Shown here: piece after piece, positions 46,145-56,275 of the stretch
How the letters are laid out: every line of letters begins with the position of its first letter
Position numbering within the stretch: position 1 is the stretch's first letter
Source of the DNA: Georgenia satyanarayanai
Lineage (GTDB): Bacteria > Actinomycetota > Actinomycetes > Actinomycetales > Actinomycetaceae
Reading direction: 5' to 3'
Assembly (NCBI RefSeq): GCF_900116375.1
Contig: NZ_UETB01000014.1
Location: 1-64,000 of the forward strand
Length of the DNA stretch: 64,000 nt
Program-made: the position numbers and the translations under genes
Notes under the pieces: generated by a model
Told to the model about the DNA's origin: nothing
What the model saw: only the letters and a program-made list of their open reading frames with translations
Databases searched by the model: none

Positions 46145-47639
46145 TGCCGCGCATGGCCCGGGTGATCCGTGGGGCGAGCACGAGCAGGACCAGCCCGACG
46201 CCGATCGTCACGGCGCCCAGCGTCCCGAAGTAGGTCACCTCGTTGTCCTCGTCGTAGAACGAGGCGAGCGAGCCGGACAGTGCGGTGCCCAGCGCCACGG
46301 ACAGGTAGAACAGGGACACCATGAGGACCGGGTAGGCCGTGGGGGCGAGCTTCGTCGACAGCGACAGGCCCACCGGGGAGAGCAGGAGCTCGCCGCACGT
46401 GGCGACGAGCATGATGAGCGCGATCCACAGCACCGGCACCGCGGTGGTGCCGGCCATGGGCAGGAAGACGAGGAACGCCGCGCCCATGAGCATGACGCCG
46501 AGGCTGAACTTCACCGGCGTCGTCGGCTGCCGGCGCCCGAGCCTCGTCCACAGCGCCGCGACGATCGGGGCGAGGACGATGATGAAGAAGGGGTTGAAGG
46601 ACTGCACCCACGGGATCGGCATCGTCCAGTCCCCGACCAGTGGCAGCGACAGGTCACGGTCCAGGCGCGTCTCGGAGTAGATCGTGATGACGGTGAACTG
46701 CTGCTGGAACAGCGCCCAGAAGGCCACCGACCCGATGAACATCGGGATGAACGAGACCACCCGGGAGTGCTCGTCGCCCGTGACCTTCGCGCTGGTGAGG
46801 AGGATCGCGAAGAGGACCACGGCGGCGACGGCGGTGGCCACGACGACGACGTCGGACAGGTTTCCTGGGTTCAGCAGCCCGGTGAGGGCCGCGACGGCGA
46901 CGACGACGACGGCGCCGCCGGCGATCGCCCCGTACCGCCCGTACTGCTCGCGGGGGAGCGGGTCGGGCACCCGCCGGGTGGGGTGGGGCAGGTGGCGGCG
47001 CGCGAGGGAGTACTGGACGAGGCCGATGGCCATGCCGACGGCGGCGAGGCCGAAGCCGAGGTGGAAGCCCCAGCTCTCCTGGACGAGCCCGGTGAGGAGC
47101 GGCCCGAGCAGTCCGCCGATGTTGATCCCCATGTAGAAGATGGAGAAGCCGGCGTCACGACGTGGGTCGTCGGCCGTGTACAGGGCACCGACGAGGTTGG
47201 TGATGGTCGCCTTGAGGCCGCCGGAGCCGATCGCGACGAGGACGAGCCCGATGCCGAGACCGACGACGCCCGGCACCACCGCCAGCGCGACGTGTCCCAG
47301 CATGATGAGGACGGCGCTGGCGAACATCGTGCGTTCGGCGCCGAGCAGGCGGTCGGCCACCCAGCCGCCGAGGATGGAGAACAGGTAGACGGACCCGCCG
47401 TAGGCGCCGACGATCCCGGCAGCGACCGTCCGGTCGATCCCGAGGCCACCCTGGGTGACCTCGAAGTACATGTAGAGCAGGACGATGCCCTGCATGCCGT
47501 AGAAGGAGAACCGCTCCCACAGCTCGACGGAGAAGAGGTTCGCCAGTCCGCGTGGCTGCCCGAGGAAGCCACCGACCTCGCCGGTGCTCCCGGGTGCTGC
47601 GGGGGACGTGCGTGCGGTCGCCGGGTCCTCGGAAGCCAT
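46137..47639 (-). CDS. POT/PTR-family peptide MFS transporter
   Basis: Proton-coupled di/tripeptide transporter, 500 residues, 12-14 membrane helices. Seen: the ExxERFxYYG motif as ELWERFSFYGMQGI on helix 1, GGWVADRLLGAER, IGSGGLKATITNLVGALY and FSIFYMGINIGGLLGPLLTG (PTR2 signature), FNPFFIIVLAPIVAALW. ATG at 47639 chosen; another ATG three codons earlier sits too close to GGAG. Convergent overlap with the small transporter subunit. Confidence 0.93.
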   Translation of the reverse strand: MASEDPATARTSPAAPGSTGEVGGFLGQPRGLANLFSVELWERFSFYGMQGIVLLYMYFEVTQGGLGIDRTVAAGIVGAYGGSVYLFSILGGWVADRLLGAERTMFASAVLIMLGHVALAVVPGVVGLGIGLVLVAIGSGGLKATITNLVGALYTADDPRRDAGFSIFYMGINIGGLLGPLLTGLVQESWGFHLGFGLAAVGMAIGLVQYSLARRHLPHPTRRVPDPLPREQYGRYGAIAGGAVVVVAVAALTGLLNPGNLSDVVVVATAVAAVVLFAILLTSAKVTGDEHSRVVSFIPMFIGSVAFWALFQQQFTVITIYSETRLDRDLSLPLVGDWTMPIPWVQSFNPFFIIVLAPIVAALWTRLGRRQPTTPVKFSLGVMLMGAAFLVFLPMAGTTAVPVLWIALIMLVATCGELLLSPVGLSLSTKLAPTAYPVLMVSLFYLSVALGTALSGSLASFYDEDNEVTYFGTLGAVTIGVGLVLLVLAPRITRAMRGIR

Positions 47640-47681
47640 GGGTGCCATGCTCCGCCTGCGTCGCCGGCGGCGCACGCAGGG

Positions 47682-48353
47682 TCACGGCGCGGCGGGGGCC
47701 TGTGCGGTGAAGGTCACCGGGAAGACGACGGAGGAGCTGAAGGCCGCGTCGGCGCTGCCCGTCGCGGGGACCGCCGCCGCGAGGAGTGCGGCCGCGGCCA
47801 GCGGACCCCACGTGCGCCGGCGAGCCGCGTGGGCCGGGGCCCTACGGCGCCCGTCGAGCTCGCGGACCCGGCCGAGCACGAGGCAGGCGCCCAACACCAG
47901 GACGCTGAGCGCGAGGGGAAGGTATCGCCCCTGCACCGTCCACGCGTACGGCAGCCCGACCCAGGGAACGCGCAGCACCCCGACGCCGTGAACGGCGTCC
48001 GCCGTGACGGGCATGGTGTCCGGCGCAGCGTTCGCGTCGCCCTGCAGGACGATCGCGCCGTCGTCGTCCGTGCTGTCGAAGCGGTGGAGGAGCCGGCTGT
48101 CCTCCTCGCCGGGGGCATCGGCGAGGAGGACCTGGCCCGGACGCAAGCGGCTCGCGGGGACCTCGCGGGTGACGACGACGTCACCGGTGCGGATCGCCGG
48201 CTCCATCGAGCCGCTGAGGACCACGGCGGGCTGCCAGCCGATGAGGACCGGCAGCACCGTCCAGACGAGGAGGCCGGCCAGGGTGGCCAGCACCGACCGT
48301 GCGCACAGGGCGACGGTGTGCCGGACCCACCGGTTCGGGGGCGCCTCGCTCAT
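47682..48353 (-). CDS. SipW-type (ER-type) signal peptidase I
   Basis: 223 residues. N-terminal membrane helix (SVLATLAGLLVWTVLPVLIG), catalytic Ser49 in LSGSMEPAIRTGD, His90 in LLHRF and Asp106 in QGDAN: the Ser-His-Asp arrangement of SipW/Sec11 enzymes rather than the Ser-Lys of LepB. Two further hydrophobic helices follow, the last ending GSADAAFSSSV, which itself looks like the AAF cleavage region of a SipW substrate. ATG 48353. Encoded just after its likely substrate. Confidence 0.87.
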   Translation of the reverse strand: MSEAPPNRWVRHTVALCARSVLATLAGLLVWTVLPVLIGWQPAVVLSGSMEPAIRTGDVVVTREVPASRLRPGQVLLADAPGEEDSRLLHRFDSTDDDGAIVLQGDANAAPDTMPVTADAVHGVGVLRVPWVGLPYAWTVQGRYLPLALSVLVLGACLVLGRVRELDGRRRAPAHAARRRTWGPLAAAALLAAAVPATGSADAAFSSSVVFPVTFTAQAPAAP

Positions 48354-48382
48354 GGCGTGCTCCTTCCCGGCGGCCGGAGCGG

Positions 48383-49015
48383 TCAGCGGGTGCTCGTGGC
48401 CTCGGCGACGAAGTCGAGGCGCACCTGCTGGCCCTGGACGGATGACGGGGCGTCGTCCTTGACCCTGTAGGTGAAGCGGAAGGTGCCCTGCCTGTTGCTC
48501 TCCCCGGCGACGTCGTAGTGCATCGGGGTGTTCGCCTTGGCGTGCGACGTCGCGAACTCGGCCAGTGTTCCCGTGAAGAGCTCTCCGCTGGAGCCCGCGA
48601 CGAACGTGCCCCCCTCGCTGCCCTCGATGGTGATCTCGATGTTGTCCGCGAGGGTGGTGCCGGTGGTGCTGACCGGCTCCAGGGACTGGCCGTCTGCCGT
48701 AGGCGCGAGGACCTGGAACCCCGCCCCGTACACCTTGACCTTGGCGTTGGCCGTGCCTTCGTAGGTGACGGTGATCTCCTGGGACTCGTCCGACCCGGGG
48801 ACGAGGTTCGCGGCGGTGAACATGGCCGCGCCCTCGTCGTTGTCGGTGATCGTGACGGATCCCGCGGTCCAGGAGTTCCCGGCGTTCTCCGTGGTGTCGA
48901 TGAAGGCCGCGTAGGAGGCCTGCCAGATGAGCACCGCGCTGACGACCAGGCCGACCGGGACGGCCAGCCACCGTGCGTAGCGTGCCGATCGGGACGTCGA
49001 AGATGTCGAAGCCAT
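48383..49015 (-). CDS. TasA/camelysin-like secreted protein with SipW-dependent signal
   Basis: 210 residues. Basic N terminus, hydrophobic helix (WLAVPVGLVVSAVLIWQAS) then YAAFIDTTENAGNSWTAGSVTITDND, the typical A-x-F/T..N..W.aG.v.i.dnd pattern of SipW-processed proteins, followed by a beta-rich domain (ITVTYEGTANAKVKVYGAGF). ATG after GGAGGG. The next gene on this strand encodes the SipW-type peptidase. In Bacillus such proteins form matrix fibres; here that is inference. Confidence 0.85.
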   Translation of the reverse strand: MASTSSTSRSARYARWLAVPVGLVVSAVLIWQASYAAFIDTTENAGNSWTAGSVTITDNDEGAAMFTAANLVPGSDESQEITVTYEGTANAKVKVYGAGFQVLAPTADGQSLEPVSTTGTTLADNIEITIEGSEGGTFVAGSSGELFTGTLAEFATSHAKANTPMHYDVAGESNRQGTFRFTYRVKDDAPSSVQGQQVRLDFVAEATSTR

Positions 49016-49368
49016 TGGGTTCCCTCCATGGGAGTCACCGGGCTGGGGCCAGGGTTCGCAGATCCATGCGATCGGATGAAGTCTGCGGGGGGCGCATGGG
49101 AGGGACAAGCGGTTTCGCCTGTGACATATCTCCTACTTTAGGAGGAGGTGCGCAGGCCCAATACCCAACTATGGGACGACAGTCCCGACTTTAGACCCAG
49201 GAGCCGCGCGGTCGGCACCCACCGCGAGCTCGGCGCACAGCTGACGCGAGGTGGGCGCGCGCCCGCCCGACGACGCGCGCGAAAGCGGGGTCCGAGCAGG
49301 CCAGGAGCCGGTAGCCTCCCCGGAGGCTGGCTCCCGTCGGCCGTCGTCGTCTTCCCCTGGAGCCCCGC
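49016..49368. promoter_or_regulatory. Divergent promoter region between TasA-like and ABC transporter genes
   Basis: 353 bp without a gene and with an A/T-richer core (49120-49200). Two short hairpins are visible: CTCCT-ACTTT-AGGAG at 49130-49144 and GGGAC-GACA-GTCCC near 49175. ACTTTAG occurs twice about 50 bp apart. No known riboswitch recognised. Promoters for both directions are expected here. Confidence 0.45.
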
Positions 49369-50355
49369 ATGAGCGACCTCGCGGTCGACACCTCTGCGCT
49401 GCGCAAGACCTACCGTCGTCGCGGTGGGCGCAGCGTCGGTGTCGAGAACCTCGACCTCCGCGTCCCGGTCGGCGGCGTCCACGGCTTCCTCGGTCCCAAC
49501 GGCTCGGGCAAGACGACGACGATCCGCATGCTGCTCGGTCTCATCCGCCCCGACTCCGGCACCATGCGGATCTTCGGCGAGCAGGTTCCCGAGCGGCTGC
49601 CGGACGTCATCGGCAGGGTCGGCGCGATCGTCGAGTCGCCCAAGTTCTTCCCCACCTTCACCGCGCGACGCAACCTCGAGCTGCTCGCCGGCGCCATCGG
49701 CGCGCCGCGTGGCCGGGTGGGCGAGGTGCTCGAGTCGACGGCGCTCGCGGAGCGCGCCGGGGACCGGTACGCCACCTACTCCCTGGGCATGAAACAGCGC
49801 CTGGCGATCGCCGCCACGCTCCTCAAGTCCCCCGACCTCCTCATCTTCGACGAGCCGACCAACGGCCTGGACCCCGGCGGCATCCGCGAGATCCGGGAGA
49901 CGATGCGCCGCCTCGGCGACGAGGGGCGCACCGTCCTCGTCTCCAGCCACATCCTCGCCGAGGTCGAGCAGGTCGCCGACACCGTCTCCATCATCGGCCG
50001 TGGCCGGCTTCTCGCCGAGGGCCGGGTCGTGGACGTCATCGGCTCCCGCTCCGAGGCCGGCGCGGTCAAGGTCGGCGTCGCGGACCTCGCAGCGGCTGAG
50101 CAGGTCCTCGCCCGGGCCGGGCTGCGGGTGCGCGTCGACGGCGGCCTGCTGCGGGTGCGCGGGGTCCAGGACCCGGCCCGCGTCACCGAGCTGCTCGCCC
50201 AGCAGGGCCTGTACGTCAACGAGCTCAGCGCCGAACGCGTGGACCTGGAGCGGGTCTTCCTCGACCTCACCGCCGGCGAGGGCCTGGACGAGCACTCCGG
50301 AGGGCGCCACGGGCGACCAGCCGGGCCGGCGACGAACGGCGGTGACCCCGCATGA
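49369..50355 (+). CDS. ABC transporter ATP-binding protein
   Basis: 328 residues, DrrA/CcmA-like exporter ATPase. Walker A GPNGSGKTTT, Q-loop region, signature YSLGMKQRLAIA (the usual LSGGQ reads LGMKQ, common in this subfamily), Walker B LLIFDEPTNGLDPGG, H-loop SSHILAEVEQ, then a C-terminal DUF4162-like part. ATG start; ends inside the permease start (ATGA). Confidence 0.93.
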   Translation: MSDLAVDTSALRKTYRRRGGRSVGVENLDLRVPVGGVHGFLGPNGSGKTTTIRMLLGLIRPDSGTMRIFGEQVPERLPDVIGRVGAIVESPKFFPTFTARRNLELLAGAIGAPRGRVGEVLESTALAERAGDRYATYSLGMKQRLAIAATLLKSPDLLIFDEPTNGLDPGGIREIRETMRRLGDEGRTVLVSSHILAEVEQVADTVSIIGRGRLLAEGRVVDVIGSRSEAGAVKVGVADLAAAEQVLARAGLRVRVDGGLLRVRGVQDPARVTELLAQQGLYVNELSAERVDLERVFLDLTAGEGLDEHSGGRHGRPAGPATNGGDPA

Positions 50356-51347
50356 TGCGCCTGCTCCGTGTGGAGCTGCGCCGTCTCTTCTCGCGCCGCC
50401 TCGCCGTCCTCACGATGCTCGGTGCGCTCGCGGCGTCCCTGCTCGTCCTCTGGGGGGTCTGGGAGTCCTCGCAGCCGATGTCCGACGAGGACCTCGCCCT
50501 CGCCGAGGAGATGTACCAGCAGGAGCTGGCGTACTGGGAGGAGCACGGCGACGAGGACCTGGCCGCCTGCCTCGAGGCGGAGGCCGAGGAGGCCGAGCGG
50601 CTGGGCGAGGACGCGACGGACTGGGGCTGCGAGGAGGGGCACACCGCTCCGGAGCGCGAGTGGTACATCCACACCGCGCCGCCGTTGGAGGAGACGCTGC
50701 CCTTCTCCCTCGAGGCCGTGTCCACCGTCCTCCTGTTCGCCGTCGGTCTCGTCGGTGCGACGTTCACGGCGGCGGAGATCAGCACCGGAGCGATGAGCAC
50801 GTGGCTGAGCTTCGAGCCGCGGCGCCTGCGGGTGTACGCCTCGAAGGTGACTGCCGCCGCCCTGGGTGTGCTCCCTGCCGCCGTGCTGGCCCTCGCCGTC
50901 GTCACCGGCGGTGCGTGGCTGGTCGCCGACCACTTCGACCTCGCCACGGGGATGGGGGCCACCCAGTGGGCCGACACCGGGTGGATGGTGCTGCGCATCC
51001 TCGGGCTCGCGGTGATCGGCGCTCTTGTGGGCGCCGCGCTGGGCTTCCTGCTGCGACACACCGCTGCGGTCCTGGGCCTCGTCGTCGTCGGCTTCATCGC
51101 CAGCCAGATGGTCCAGGGGCTCGTGCCTCGCACCGCCCCCTGGGTCCCGACCACCAACGTGAGCGGCTGGGTGAAGCACGGGACGACCTACTACGTCGAG
51201 GAGTGCACCACCGACGCCAACGGCATGATGTGCGACTACACCGAGCACGCACTGTCCTTCGGTCACAGTGCGGTCTACCTGCTCGTGCTCGCCGCGGTCG
51301 TCGTCGCGCTGGGTGCCGTCGTCTTCCGTCGCCGGGACGCCGTCTGA
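50352..51347 (+). CDS. ABC-2-type transporter permease
   Basis: 331 residues with about six membrane helices. After the first helix there is a long acidic extracytoplasmic loop (DEDLALAEEMYQQELAYWEEHGDEDLAACLE...) that contains two or three cysteines. AAEISTGAMSTWLSFEPRRLRVYASK is the typical coupling region. Partner of the ATPase gene it overlaps. Substrate unknown; many such pairs export lipids or peptides. Confidence 0.87.
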   Translation: MMRLLRVELRRLFSRRLAVLTMLGALAASLLVLWGVWESSQPMSDEDLALAEEMYQQELAYWEEHGDEDLAACLEAEAEEAERLGEDATDWGCEEGHTAPEREWYIHTAPPLEETLPFSLEAVSTVLLFAVGLVGATFTAAEISTGAMSTWLSFEPRRLRVYASKVTAAALGVLPAAVLALAVVTGGAWLVADHFDLATGMGATQWADTGWMVLRILGLAVIGALVGAALGFLLRHTAAVLGLVVVGFIASQMVQGLVPRTAPWVPTTNVSGWVKHGTTYYVEECTTDANGMMCDYTEHALSFGHSAVYLLVLAAVVVALGAVVFRRRDAV

Positions 51348-51357
51348 GGCGCAGGGC

Positions 51358-52347
51358 TCAGCGGGCGCGGGCGATCTCGCCGGCGAGGCGTTCGAGCGCG
51401 GGCTCGCCGACGATGTCCTCGGCGAGCAGTGGCAGCTCGAGGAGCGGCACGTGCGGCAAGGCCTCACGCACCGTCTCGAGGTGCACCTGCTCCTGAGCAC
51501 GTCGCCGCGCGAGGAACTCGCCGCGGTCCGCGGGGGACCGCTTGTTGACGACGAGCGCACCGACGCTCACCCCCGAGCGCAGCAGCCGTCCGTAGAGCTC
51601 GATCGTCTCCAGGGCCGGGAGGCGCTCCGCCGCGAGGACGATGACGAAGGCGGTGCGGGTGTCGTCGGCCAGCAGGTCCCGCAGCTGGGCGAAACGGGTG
51701 CGACGGCGCAGGAGGATGCGGCGGATCTCCTGGTCGCGGTCCGCCCGCTGGTCCCGCCGCCGTCCGGTGCCGACGATGCTTGCTGCTGCGCCGTCGTCGT
51801 CCAGTCCCCGCAACGCCGCCCCGAAGCGCGCGGAGCGGTCCTGGCGCCGGAGCAGGCCCTCGGTCCACGCGGACATCGTCTCCGGCAGGGACATCAGCCG
51901 CGCCGTGTGGCCCGAGGGTGCGGTGTCGAAGACGACGAGGTCGTGGTCTGAGGACTCCAGCACCTCGGCGATCCGCTCGAGGACGGCGGCCTCGTGCGTG
52001 CCGGGGGCGTCCCGCGCCAGCGCGAGGTGCTTGTCGACCTCCCGGGAGAGGTGCTCGGGCATGAGCCGCCGCAGGGTGTGGCCCACCTCGCGCAGGTGCT
52101 CGTCGGTGGTGCGGGCGGGGTCGATCTCCAGGCCGTCGAGGCCCGGCGCGAGGGCGACCTCCCGGTCACCCACCTGCCGTTCCCACAGGTGGCCGAGGTT
52201 GTGGGCGGGGTCCGTGGAGACCACGAGCACCCGCCGTCCTGCCCGTGCCTGGGCGAGGGCGACGGCGGAGGCCACCGCCGTCTTCCCGACCCCGCCCTTG
52301 CCGCCGACGAACAGCACCTGCCGCTGGGCGGCCAGCTCTAGCAGCAC
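51358..52347 (-). CDS. ArsA/Get3-like anion-transporting ATPase
   Basis: 329 residues from a GTG that lies inside the preceding gene's 3' end. Seen: deviant Walker [30 protein letters not shown] (switch I), [16 protein letters not shown] (switch II), and [22 protein letters not shown]. Single ATPase domain as in Get3 rather than tandem as in plasmid ArsA. No arsenic genes are nearby; it is coupled to a cory-CC-star gene and cstA. A GTG ten codons downstream, just before LFVGGKGG, is an alternative start. Confidence 0.88.
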   Translation of the reverse strand: MLLELAAQRQVLFVGGKGGVGKTAVASAVALAQARAGRRVLVVSTDPAHNLGHLWERQVGDREVALAPGLDGLEIDPARTTDEHLREVGHTLRRLMPEHLSREVDKHLALARDAPGTHEAAVLERIAEVLESSDHDLVVFDTAPSGHTARLMSLPETMSAWTEGLLRRQDRSARFGAALRGLDDDGAAASIVGTGRRRDQRADRDQEIRRILLRRRTRFAQLRDLLADDTRTAFVIVLAAERLPALETIELYGRLLRSGVSVGALVVNKRSPADRGEFLARRRAQEQVHLETVREALPHVPLLELPLLAEDIVGEPALERLAGEIARAR

Positions 52348-52613
52348 GAGACGTGGTCCAGCGGCGAGTGGTCCATGCCCATGCGGCGGTGCCACTCGTG
52401 GAAGCGGTCGTACATCAGGGGGAGCAGCTCCACCGTGTAGTAGCTGGCCGGGTTGGGGACGCCGAGCATGTCGGAGAGCACGATCATCATGAAGAGGTCG
52501 TCCTCGTCGCGCTGCGCCCGGGCGAAGGTGCGGCGGTAGGGGGCGACGTAGAACTCGCGCAGTCCCGCGGCGAGCCGTGCCGCGCGGCTGCGGTCGCCGC
52601 CCCCTCCGCTCAT
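52338..52613 (-). CDS. Cory-CC-star family protein
   Basis: 91 residues. [60 protein letters not shown] and the C-terminal ...VSCC directly followed by the stop give the family its name (two cysteines at the very end). ATG overlaps the cstA stop by four bases, and the ArsA-like gene starts before this one ends. It occupies the place where cstA is usually followed by a YbdD-type gene. Function unknown; partnership with the ATPase is inferred from the overlap. Confidence 0.85.
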   Translation of the reverse strand: MSGGGGDRSRAARLAAGLREFYVAPYRRTFARAQRDEDDLFMMIVLSDMLGVPNPASYYTVELLPLMYDRFHEWHRRMGMDHSPLDHVSCC

Positions 52614-54307
52614 CGCTCGACGGCCGGCTCGGCGTCGACCGGGTCCTCCTCGTCGGCCGGCTCCCTGCGGGCCCTGGCCATCGAGCCGACGGCCTCGACG
52701 ATCACCCACAGCGCGGCGACGAGGATGACGACGTCGAGACCGAGCAGCAGCCAGTCCCCGTCGGAGTAGAACTGGCCGACCTGGACGATCGCGGCGGCCA
52801 CCGACATGGAGAAGACGAACACGAGCGGGACCAGCGCAGGCAGCGGGCTGCGCCGCTTGCGCATGAGCATGACCGCGACGATCGACAGCGTCAGGCCCGC
52901 CAGGATCTGGTTGGTGGTGCCGAACAACGGCCAGATGCGCATGCCGCCCGCGCCGTCGGTGCTGATGCTGAAGGACAGCCCCAGGCCGAAGGCGAGCACG
53001 ATGACCGTCGCGAGGACGGTGCCGATCCGCTTGCCGGCGAGGCCGACGGCCTCCTGGACGACGTAGCGCTGCAGGCGCACACCGGTGTCCATGGTGGTGG
53101 CGGCGAACAGCACGGCCATCGTCGCCAGGATGGTGGCGCTGAGCGACGCCGGGATGCCCAGGCCCGCGTTGACGATGGCCCCACCGCCCTCGACGAACGC
53201 GGCGACCCCACCCTGGTTGAAGGCCGAGTAGACGGCCTCCCAGTCCGCGAGCGTCCGGTAGCCCGCGGTGGCGGCGATGATCGAGCCGAGCGCGAGCAGG
53301 CCCTCCCCGACCGCACCGAAGTAGCCGACGAACCGTGCGTCGGTCTCCTTGTCGAGCTGCTTGGCGCTGGTGCCGGAGGAGACGATGCCGTGGAAGCCGG
53401 AGATGGCACCGCAGGCGATGGTGACGAAGAGCAGCGGCACGAGGCTCGGGGTGCCCTCGGGGACGTTGGAGTTCATCGCGGGGGCGACGATCTCCGGTGA
53501 GGCGATGAGCACCGAGACGTAGAGGATTCCCAGCCCGATGAACAGCTGCAGGCCGTTGATGTAGTCCCGCGGCTGGAGCAGCATCCACACGGGCAGCATG
53601 GAGGCGACGCCGGCGTACAGGAACAGCACGAGCACCCAGAAGGCCTCTGCCGACAGCCCCATGACGGTCTCGGGCAGGACGACCGGGGCGTTGTCGCCCA
53701 GGATGATGAGGGAGTACAGCGCGACGACGCCGATGACCGAGACGGCGACGAGGTTGAGCTTCCACCGGTAGATCGCCTGGCCGATGAGCAACGCGACGAG
53801 GATCGCGCCCCAGACCGGGATGACCGCCGTGGGGGTGTTGACGAGCAGCCCGCCGATGACGACGGCGAAGGCCGTGTTGACCATGAGCAGCAGCAGGAAG
53901 ATGACGACGAGGAACAGGTTGCGTCCGCGTGCCCCGATGTAGCGGCCGGACAGGGTCCCGATGGACTGGCCCCTGTTGCGGATCGAGGCCCACAGGGCGC
54001 CCAGGTCGTGCATGCCCGCGAAGAACACCGTGCCGAGGGTGACCCAGAGGAAGGCCGGCAGCCAGCCCCAGATGACGGCCACGGCCGGACCGACGATCGG
54101 CGCGGCACCGGCGACCGAGGTGAAGTGGTGGCCCCACAGGACGTACTTGTTCGTCGGGACGAAGTCGACACCGTCCTGGAACTCGTGGGCCGGTGTGCGG
54201 AGGCGGGCGTTGAGCCGGTAGACGCGGCTGCCGAGGTACCTGGAGTAGAGGAAGTAGCCGGCGAGCAGCATCGCGATGCCGATCGCGGCGAGAAGCAGTG
54301 AGTTCAC
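52610..54307 (-). CDS. cstA: Carbon starvation protein CstA, pyruvate/peptide transporter family
   Basis: 565 residues, about 16 membrane helices. Seen: [54 protein letters not shown] (the conserved GFHSxxxSGT motif), [16 protein letters not shown] and [12 protein letters not shown]. Relatives take up pyruvate or peptides under starvation. First gene of the cstA / cory-CC-star / ArsA-like operon. Confidence 0.93.
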   Translation of the reverse strand: MNSLLLAAIGIAMLLAGYFLYSRYLGSRVYRLNARLRTPAHEFQDGVDFVPTNKYVLWGHHFTSVAGAAPIVGPAVAVIWGWLPAFLWVTLGTVFFAGMHDLGALWASIRNRGQSIGTLSGRYIGARGRNLFLVVIFLLLLMVNTAFAVVIGGLLVNTPTAVIPVWGAILVALLIGQAIYRWKLNLVAVSVIGVVALYSLIILGDNAPVVLPETVMGLSAEAFWVLVLFLYAGVASMLPVWMLLQPRDYINGLQLFIGLGILYVSVLIASPEIVAPAMNSNVPEGTPSLVPLLFVTIACGAISGFHGIVSSGTSAKQLDKETDARFVGYFGAVGEGLLALGSIIAATAGYRTLADWEAVYSAFNQGGVAAFVEGGGAIVNAGLGIPASLSATILATMAVLFAATTMDTGVRLQRYVVQEAVGLAGKRIGTVLATVIVLAFGLGLSFSISTDGAGGMRIWPLFGTTNQILAGLTLSIVAVMLMRKRRSPLPALVPLVFVFSMSVAAAIVQVGQFYSDGDWLLLGLDVVILVAALWVIVEAVGSMARARREPADEEDPVDAEPAVER

Positions 54308-54426
54308 GTCACTCCGATCTTCGTCGTTGACGACCGGTCGGGCCTGCGGGTTCCCCGCCGCCGGCCGTGATCCAGCTCACCATAGCGGCTGGCGTCGGGC
54401 CGGCGGAGCCCACGGGCAGCGTGGCG

Positions 54427-56160
54427 TCAGGTGCGCCGACGCCGGCGTGGGCGGCGGGCCGCGGGTGCGGTGTCGTCGTCCGTGAGGAGGCCGCCGTCCT
54501 CCTGCAGCGTCTGCGCGACGTGGGCGGTGAACTGCTCACGTCGGAGGCGCAGCTCCGCCTGCAGGGTCTTGTGCCGCTCGTGCCGGAACTGCCGGACCAG
54601 GGCGAAGCACATGACGATCATGACGACGCTGAAGGGCAGCGCGATCGAGATGGCGACACCGCGCAGGGCGGTCAGCCCGCCGGCGAGCACGAGCGCCACC
54701 GCCACCGCGCCCTCGAGCACGGCCCACAGCACGCGGCTCCACACCGGCGGGTCGACGTCGCCTCCCGAGGCGAGCATGTCGACGACGAGGGACCCGGAGT
54801 CGGAGGAGGTGACGAAGAAGAGGATGACGATGAGGATCGCCACGCCGATGACGAGACCGGCCGCGGGCAGGTTCTCGAGGAGGACGAACAGCGTGTTCGT
54901 CTCGTCCACCGTGGCGTTGCCCTCGGCGTCGGTCCCCACCAGCCCGCCGCTGCCGAACAGCTCGCGGTACAGGCCGCTGCCGCCGAGCACGGTGAACCAG
55001 ATGAAGCTGAAGATCGTCGGGATGAGGAGGACGCCGAGGACGAACTCCCGGACGGTGCGGCCCTTGGAGATCCGCGCGATGAACACACCGACGAAGGGCG
55101 CCCAGGAGATCCACCAGCCCCAGTAGAAGGCCGTCCACCAGCCCTGCCACTCGATCCCCTGCTCCCCGGCAAGGGCGGAGGTGCGGAAGCTCAGCGCGAT
55201 GAGGTTCTGGAAGTAGGCGCCCGAGGCCTGGATGAGCTCGCGGAGCAGGAACATCGTCGGGCCGGCGATCGCGATGAAGAGCATGAGGGCGACCGCCATC
55301 GACATGTTGATGTTCGAGAGCCACTTGATCCCCTTCGACACCCCGCTGACGACGGAGAAGAGGGCGAGACCGGTGACGATGCCGATGATGATGACGAGGA
55401 CCATGTTGCTCGGCGTGGAGATGATGTCGAGGAACGCCAGGCCGCCCGCGATCTGCGTGACGCCCAGCCCGAGCGAGGTCGCGATGCCGAAGACGGTGCC
55501 GACGACGGCGATGACGTCGACGACGTCGCCGAGCCACCCCTTGGCCGCCTTCCCGAGCACCGGCTCCACCGTCCACCGGATGGAGATCGGCCGGTTGCGG
55601 ACGTGGACGGCGTAGGCGATCGCGAGGCCGACGACGACGTAGATCGCCCACGGGTGCAGGCCCCAGTGGAGGAAGGTGATGACGAGGGAGTCCTGCGCCC
55701 CTGCCTCGTCGCCCGCGACGATCCGGGAGGCGCGGTTGGGGATGCCGGCGAAGTGGTGGAGCGGCTCGGCGACCCCCCAGAACACCAGGCCGATGCCCAT
55801 GCCGGCCCCGAACAGCATGGTGAGCCAGGAGCCGAGGCCGAACTCGGGCCCCTCGTCGTCGTTGCTCAGCGTGATGTCCCCGAAGTGGCTCAGGCCCATC
55901 CACACGGCGAAGACCACGAAGGCGGAGATGAGAGCGGTGTAGTACCACCCGAAGTAGCTGACGATGCCGTTCTGGACCGTCCCGATGGCGTCACCGACGG
56001 TGTCGCCGCCGATGATCGCGAGGGCGACGAAGGCGAGGATGAGGACGAGTGACGGCCAGAACACCTGCGGGTGGATCGACTGGTACCAGCGCTCCCCGGC
56101 GGGGGAGGTCCCCGCCGGCTCGGTGTCGGTGCTTCTCGCTGTCTCCGGTGACGTCCCCAC
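54427..56160 (-). CDS. BCCT-family betaine/choline/carnitine transporter
   Basis: 577 residues, 12 membrane helices. Signature GWWISWAPFVGVFIARISKGRTVRE, the glycine-rich GAGMGIGLVFWGVAEPLHH (helix 3 sodium region) and TSSDSGSLVVDMLASGG are present. The N-terminal ~40 residues and a C-terminal tail of about 60 charged residues (ending RRPRRRRRT) are cytosolic and may sense osmotic stress as in BetP (inference). GTG at 56160 after AAGGAGG. Confidence 0.93.
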   Translation of the reverse strand: MGTSPETARSTDTEPAGTSPAGERWYQSIHPQVFWPSLVLILAFVALAIIGGDTVGDAIGTVQNGIVSYFGWYYTALISAFVVFAVWMGLSHFGDITLSNDDEGPEFGLGSWLTMLFGAGMGIGLVFWGVAEPLHHFAGIPNRASRIVAGDEAGAQDSLVITFLHWGLHPWAIYVVVGLAIAYAVHVRNRPISIRWTVEPVLGKAAKGWLGDVVDVIAVVGTVFGIATSLGLGVTQIAGGLAFLDIISTPSNMVLVIIIGIVTGLALFSVVSGVSKGIKWLSNINMSMAVALMLFIAIAGPTMFLLRELIQASGAYFQNLIALSFRTSALAGEQGIEWQGWWTAFYWGWWISWAPFVGVFIARISKGRTVREFVLGVLLIPTIFSFIWFTVLGGSGLYRELFGSGGLVGTDAEGNATVDETNTLFVLLENLPAAGLVIGVAILIVILFFVTSSDSGSLVVDMLASGGDVDPPVWSRVLWAVLEGAVAVALVLAGGLTALRGVAISIALPFSVVMIVMCFALVRQFRHERHKTLQAELRLRREQFTAHVAQTLQEDGGLLTDDDTAPAARRPRRRRRT

Positions 56161-56275
56161 GAGACCCTCCTTCGTCGTCGGCGTTCTGCCGTGACAGTAC
56201 CCACGGGCGCCGGAGGTGGCACGAGGAGGGCGCCAGGCGCTCGCCGGCGGGCGTGGCAGGGAGGGCGGGAGCCGG

